This document shows positions 60,209 to 64,000 of a DNA stretch of 64,000 nucleotides, piece after piece. The stretch comes from Phorcus lineatus (taxonomy: Eukaryota; Mollusca; Gastropoda; Trochida; Trochidae), in assembly GCA_921293015.1 (NCBI GenBank), contig OV121084.1, positions 53,541,864 through 53,605,863 on the forward strand, given 5' to 3'. Below the pieces are notes generated by a model. That model was not told where the DNA came from and ran no database searches. It worked only from the letters and a program-made list of their open reading frames with translations. Made by a program: the position numbers and the translations under genes. Position 1 is the stretch's first letter, and each line of letters opens with the position of its first letter.

Positions 60209-62791
60209 CTAAGGACTGGAATCACTCTCAGACTTCCTTAGCAACCTATCAGTAGATTTCCCATGGATACACACATTGACACGGAGTTCTTCCTTTGTCA
60301 TAGGCGCTATCAGAATACCGGAAGATGCGCCAGAAGGTTGCGCAGACATGTCGTCTAATGAGGAAGGAGTGCTGCTGTTTTCAGAGGTGTTCAGAGGAAC
60401 ATTGATGTTCTCGAGAACCAGATAGTTCCTGTCTTGTTCTAGAAGTTCCTCAAGCATCATCCTGAGCTGAGTGAAGCATGGTCGGTCTTGAGGCAGCGCG
60501 GCCCAGCACTGCAGCATGATGGCGTACCTAGACAACAAACATTAGTTAGATAAACGTCGACAAAAACGAAAGGAAGTTTAATCAAAGAGTGGTAAATGCG
60601 ACTAACATTTAGTTACATTATTTCTAAAGTTGCATATGAAGAACACTTTGTAACATTTTAGTTCCAATGTTTCTGGATTGAAAAGATTGTCGCCTTGGGA
60701 CCTTCTTTATTAGGTGAGATAAGAGAACGAAGTTGAGCCTTCTATAAATGTTTAATGTCGTCAACCGTCATTGCGAATTGCAATATTTGATACTTTCAAC
60801 AGTAGTTAAAGAGATGATTTCCCGTGGAAATGTCTTTCTGCTGAAGATAATGATAAAAGCTTGATATCTAATTGATTTAAGCATAAAAATCCAAATTTAC
60901 AAGGAACTTAGTAAATTCCAAACTCACAAGAAACCAATTCATTTTTTGTCAACTTTGACATTCACAAAAGTACTTTTAGCAATGTAATGCAATATGTGTT
61001 ACATCAGCTAACTGTCTAGACAACACTTTAAAAAAATACCATTAACAGTAAGGCTTTCCTGAAAGCATCTTCAATATTTGTGTTTTCACTTACATTCAGG
61101 AAAAGATTAAGAAATTAAGCTACGCTCTTGAAAACATCTATCTAAGCATCAGATTCTGTCATTCTGATATACCTGTGATTTAACAAAGCCCGATAAACGA
61201 TGCAATTATCGTTGTCTTGAGCACTTAAAGAGAAATCTGTCTGAACTTGATGTGCTTCAAGAACTTAAGCTTTGAAGAATCTCAGGTAGAGAAAAAATGA
61301 TACCTAACTTGGGACAATTAGCTTGTAGAAGAGCAAGAATTCAAGGAGGAATCAGTCAGGAGAACTACGGAATTTCTTTTTGAGGAGTATAATTCCATGG
61401 TAGATAGACATCTTGCATGTAAATTCAAACGTTAATGATTAAAGCACTTCATTTGACTGCACAAGAAGTGTCTGAGACTAACCATATGGTAAATCACAGA
61501 ACCAAGACAGATGAAAAACATTGTTAATAAATTAGATTAGGCCAATTTATCTTTCTTTAGAGAACAGCCACCTGCTATTTAGATGTTTCAGACATAAGTG
61601 ACAAATAACGTTACAGTGCATGCCAAAACTAAGACAACCCTATTTCCATTTTCATTAGAAAAATTTGATAGACACAAAAGATGTGAGATAGCGATAAAAG
61701 TATGACAGTTCTTGAAACCACCCAATACTAAAACTATGGCGATTGGATTTAACTTCGAGATGTACGCTGTGCAAAAAGACGTAACGATTTAAATTGATGA
61801 ATGAAGTGCTTGGCACGAGGATACCACCCATCAGGATGTAACTGTAAGTGTAAGTAACTGGGTAAGTACTTACAGCTCCTCTGAACAGTTGCTTGTTTTC
61901 TCCATCCGGTAGCCGTTAACCAGGACGTAATACAGATCAGACAACGCTATGTGGGGGTAGGGTGACGCGCCTGGAGAGGGAGAATATGATACATAATAAC
62001 AACAACAACAATAATAACAATAATAAGAATAATGATAACATTAAAAAAAATAATGCATTTATGTAAACTCCTAACGTCCAACCAATGTAGCTCAGTAGCA
62101 TTAAATTATATTTTTTAAAAACCCATTATAATCTAACAAGTAGTATGTACAAAATGTAGTTATTGGTTTAATGGGCGATGAAGCTCCCAAGTTAAAATTT
62201 AGATCCAAAAAGTGTGTCAATTTCTCCCGCCAGACATAACTCGCGCTTGGCCCAATCACAGGCTGTATTGCGCAAATATTGTTGGTTGAAGTGCAGCACA
62301 CCCTTGGGATATTAAAACCGTCTAATAAGTCAATCGGCGTGCTGACGAGCTGGGAAAACGAGCAGCAGCAAGGCGAAAATGAGCCACCGAAGGAGACTGG
62401 CGCGGATTATGTCTTGCAGTGTTACAGAATTTGATGCTATAAACCCAATTACTTCTGTTTGAAATTGTTAAAACATCTTAATTATATTACATGGGTTTCT
62501 ACAAAATAAAAAAAAACCCAAATCTTGAAACTCACCCATTGTGACTATCTCCCATAGAAGCACACCAAATGACCAAACATCACTGTGTGTCGTAAACACT
62601 CGGTCTCGAAGGGATTCAATCGCCATCCACTTAAGTGGAAGCTTCCCATTGGTCAGTTTCTTGTACTGGTTATCGTTATAGATGTCACGTGACAGTCCGA
62701 AGTCGCAGAGTTTGACGACTTTGTTATAGCCGAGTAAAACATTTCTTGCAGCCAAATCTCTATGTACGTATCTTCTGTCTGTCAGGTACTC
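60209..62791 (-). CDS. receptor tyrosine kinase, last three exons (RET/FGFR-like catalytic domain), 5' part beyond window
   Basis: Exons 62536-62791, 61874-61970 and 60209-60527 join in frame (phases 1 and 2, all GT-AG). The first holds the catalytic loop [20 protein letters not shown] with activation-loop tyrosines (IYNDNQYKK), [12 protein letters not shown] and [17 protein letters not shown]. The second reads [20 protein letters not shown] and NCSEEL. The third gives [18 protein letters not shown], then a 70-residue Ser-rich tail. The Gly-rich loop, the ATP-binding Lys and the extracellular part are not in the window. WMAIESL, the spacing and NCSEELY.IMLQCW point to RET-like or FGFR-like receptors. 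NYLVL in the tail sits where RET and FGFR carry the YLDL phospholipase C-gamma site. All catalytic residues seen are intact, so an active membrane kinase is expected; ligand unknown. Confidence 0.9.
60528..61873 (-). other. intron of receptor tyrosine kinase
   Basis: 1346-bp intron between the last two exons. No coding or repeat features stand out. Confidence 0.85.
61971..62535 (-). other. intron of receptor tyrosine kinase, with A/AAC microsatellite
   Basis: 565-bp intron. An AAC/AAT trinucleotide run lies at 61993-62040. Confidence 0.85.
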
Positions 62792-62921
62792 CTGGAAATA
62801 GATTGATCATTTTTATGAACATTCATTTAAAAACAATTATGAGATTTGTTAGAGTGATGGAAATGCTGGAGTGCCGTTTCAATAAGGTCGCTTGTAGACA
62901 TTCACTCACATTCAGAGGATA

Positions 62922-63080
62922 GTGAGTGAGTGAGTGAGTTGGGGTTTAACGCCGCTTTCAAGATTATTTCACTTATATCGAGGCTGCTAGTATTATTGTA
63001 GGGAGAAAGCCCGCAATACCATTGTGGTTATGCATTGCGGTAAAACCTGCGAGCATCGGCTGGAACTAGCAAACCATGTG
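62922..63080 (+). repeat. molluscan dispersed repeat starting (GTGA)n
   Basis: GTGAGTGAGTGAGTGAGTTG then GGTTTAACGCCGCTTTC. The beginning (GTGA)n-GTTTAACGCCGC is a very common dispersed repeat in abalone and other molluscs (recalled knowledge). The right end is not clear. It lies in the intron upstream of the kinase exon. Confidence 0.7.
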
Positions 63081-64000
63081 TGGTACTGCGCTGATTGAGA
63101 AGATACTTAGTAACCATAAGTTGAGGAGTAAATGAAATGGGCATGACATGAAATGTAAGCATGGCATTTCCAGAGGAGAGAGTGAGCTATTAATTAGTCT
63201 TGCCCAAACTGATGTACTCGTCATTCTCAAAAGTACGAACAGAAACTGCAAACACTAAAGATGAAAAAGTGGCTATTATGCTAAATGATAAACAAAGGTG
63301 TATTCCTGTCGTCTAAAACAATCGTGATTTAAAAGGATACATTGTGAGCATTGATAATGAGCAAACTTTAACCAAATGCCTAATAGAAATACTCTCATCT
63401 CCTAATTCATACAATGGGGCTCATATTGAGATTTAACAAAAAATAAATAAGTATCAATCATGGCGACAATATATTAATATATTTACCTTTTATGAATACT
63501 TAACATTAAAATGTTGAACGACTCATAAACACGTGAGGATTTGACATATACAAATGAATAACTGTATCGTTTTAACCACACCTGCAAGATGCTATTTCCC
63601 GTTAAATTGTTTAGAAAAACTTTACAGTCTATTCGTAGCAAATGAGAAAGTTAATGGGACAAATATTAGATGAAAAAGAAAAGTTCTAACTAAATTTCAA
63701 ATAAAGCACATATAAATGGCCAACTTATAATCATGACTGTCATTGCTAACTTCCTATTTGCGTGAAATACTGTAAGCAAACCACGTAACTAAATGCATAT
63801 GTACGTCAAAGCTAGAAAAAGCTTTCGTCTCAAATTCATTTTCTTTTCCATCGCTTTCGGCAAAATTTCAAACTTGGAAATGGTCATTATGTACAGCAGT
63901 TGTTGACAATAAACAACAAAACATACTTTCCCTATAAACATTACATTTATAAATACAGGCGAATTGATATATTTCATACTCTTCGTTGAATTATGGGCCC
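63081..64000 (-). other. intron of receptor tyrosine kinase, running out of window
   Basis: I searched the minus strand for the preceding kinase exon (hinge/alpha-C region) and saw none. The small ORFs at 63066-63251 and 63789-63977 do not fit a kinase. Confidence 0.6.

Noticed and set aside
62341..62390. Second CTGACGAG...GAAA hammerhead-like string
   Set aside because: Spacing between the two core parts and the needed flanking helices do not fit.

Overview
The window is animal nuclear DNA, most likely from a mollusc and perhaps a gastropod. It is AT-rich and gene-poor. Genes are split by GT-AG introns. There is a Haliotis-style repeat beginning (GTGA)n then GGTTTAACGCCGC, and a non-LTR retrotransposon type common in molluscs. 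All readable genes lie on the minus strand. The organism call rests on repeat style and recalled family knowledge, not on a database match.

Left part (about 0-20 kb): a tandem family of small secreted cysteine-rich peptides. Two members are readable (gene A 2871-3918, gene B 9076-12261). Both have a signal-peptide exon ending just after the third conserved cysteine, a phase-0 intron, a second exon with four more cysteines, and an intron directly before the start codon. The region upstream of gene A is repeated at 204-460, which implies a third member just left of the window. Gene B's coding intron (2.9 kb) holds two sense-strand (+) retrotransposon fragments in scrambled order. A TATA box plus 5' splice site at 19.85-19.92 kb may be gene B's distant promoter.

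Middle part (20-28 kb and 31-52 kb): no confident gene. It holds AT-rich DNA, satellites, fold-back elements, a degenerate segmental duplication (33.6 and 36.6 kb), and one ORF at 39.3 kb that may be a damaged histidine-acid-phosphatase relic. Between these, at 28.2-30.8 kb, is a clear two-exon pantetheinase/biotinidase (vanin-like) gene with an intact Glu-Lys-Cys triad, a TATA box and a poly(A) signal.

Right part (52-64 kb): a young 5'-truncated L1/Tx1-like LINE with a visible 10-bp target-site duplication; a nearby rearrangement that looks like template switching; two weak candidate exons (laminin-G-like at 56.4 kb, hydrophobic C-terminus at 59.1 kb); and the last three exons of a receptor tyrosine kinase (60.2-62.8 kb), whose earlier exons lie beyond the right edge.

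The genes do not form one pathway. The candidate for a little-described system is the cysteine-rich peptide array with its duplicated upstream region.
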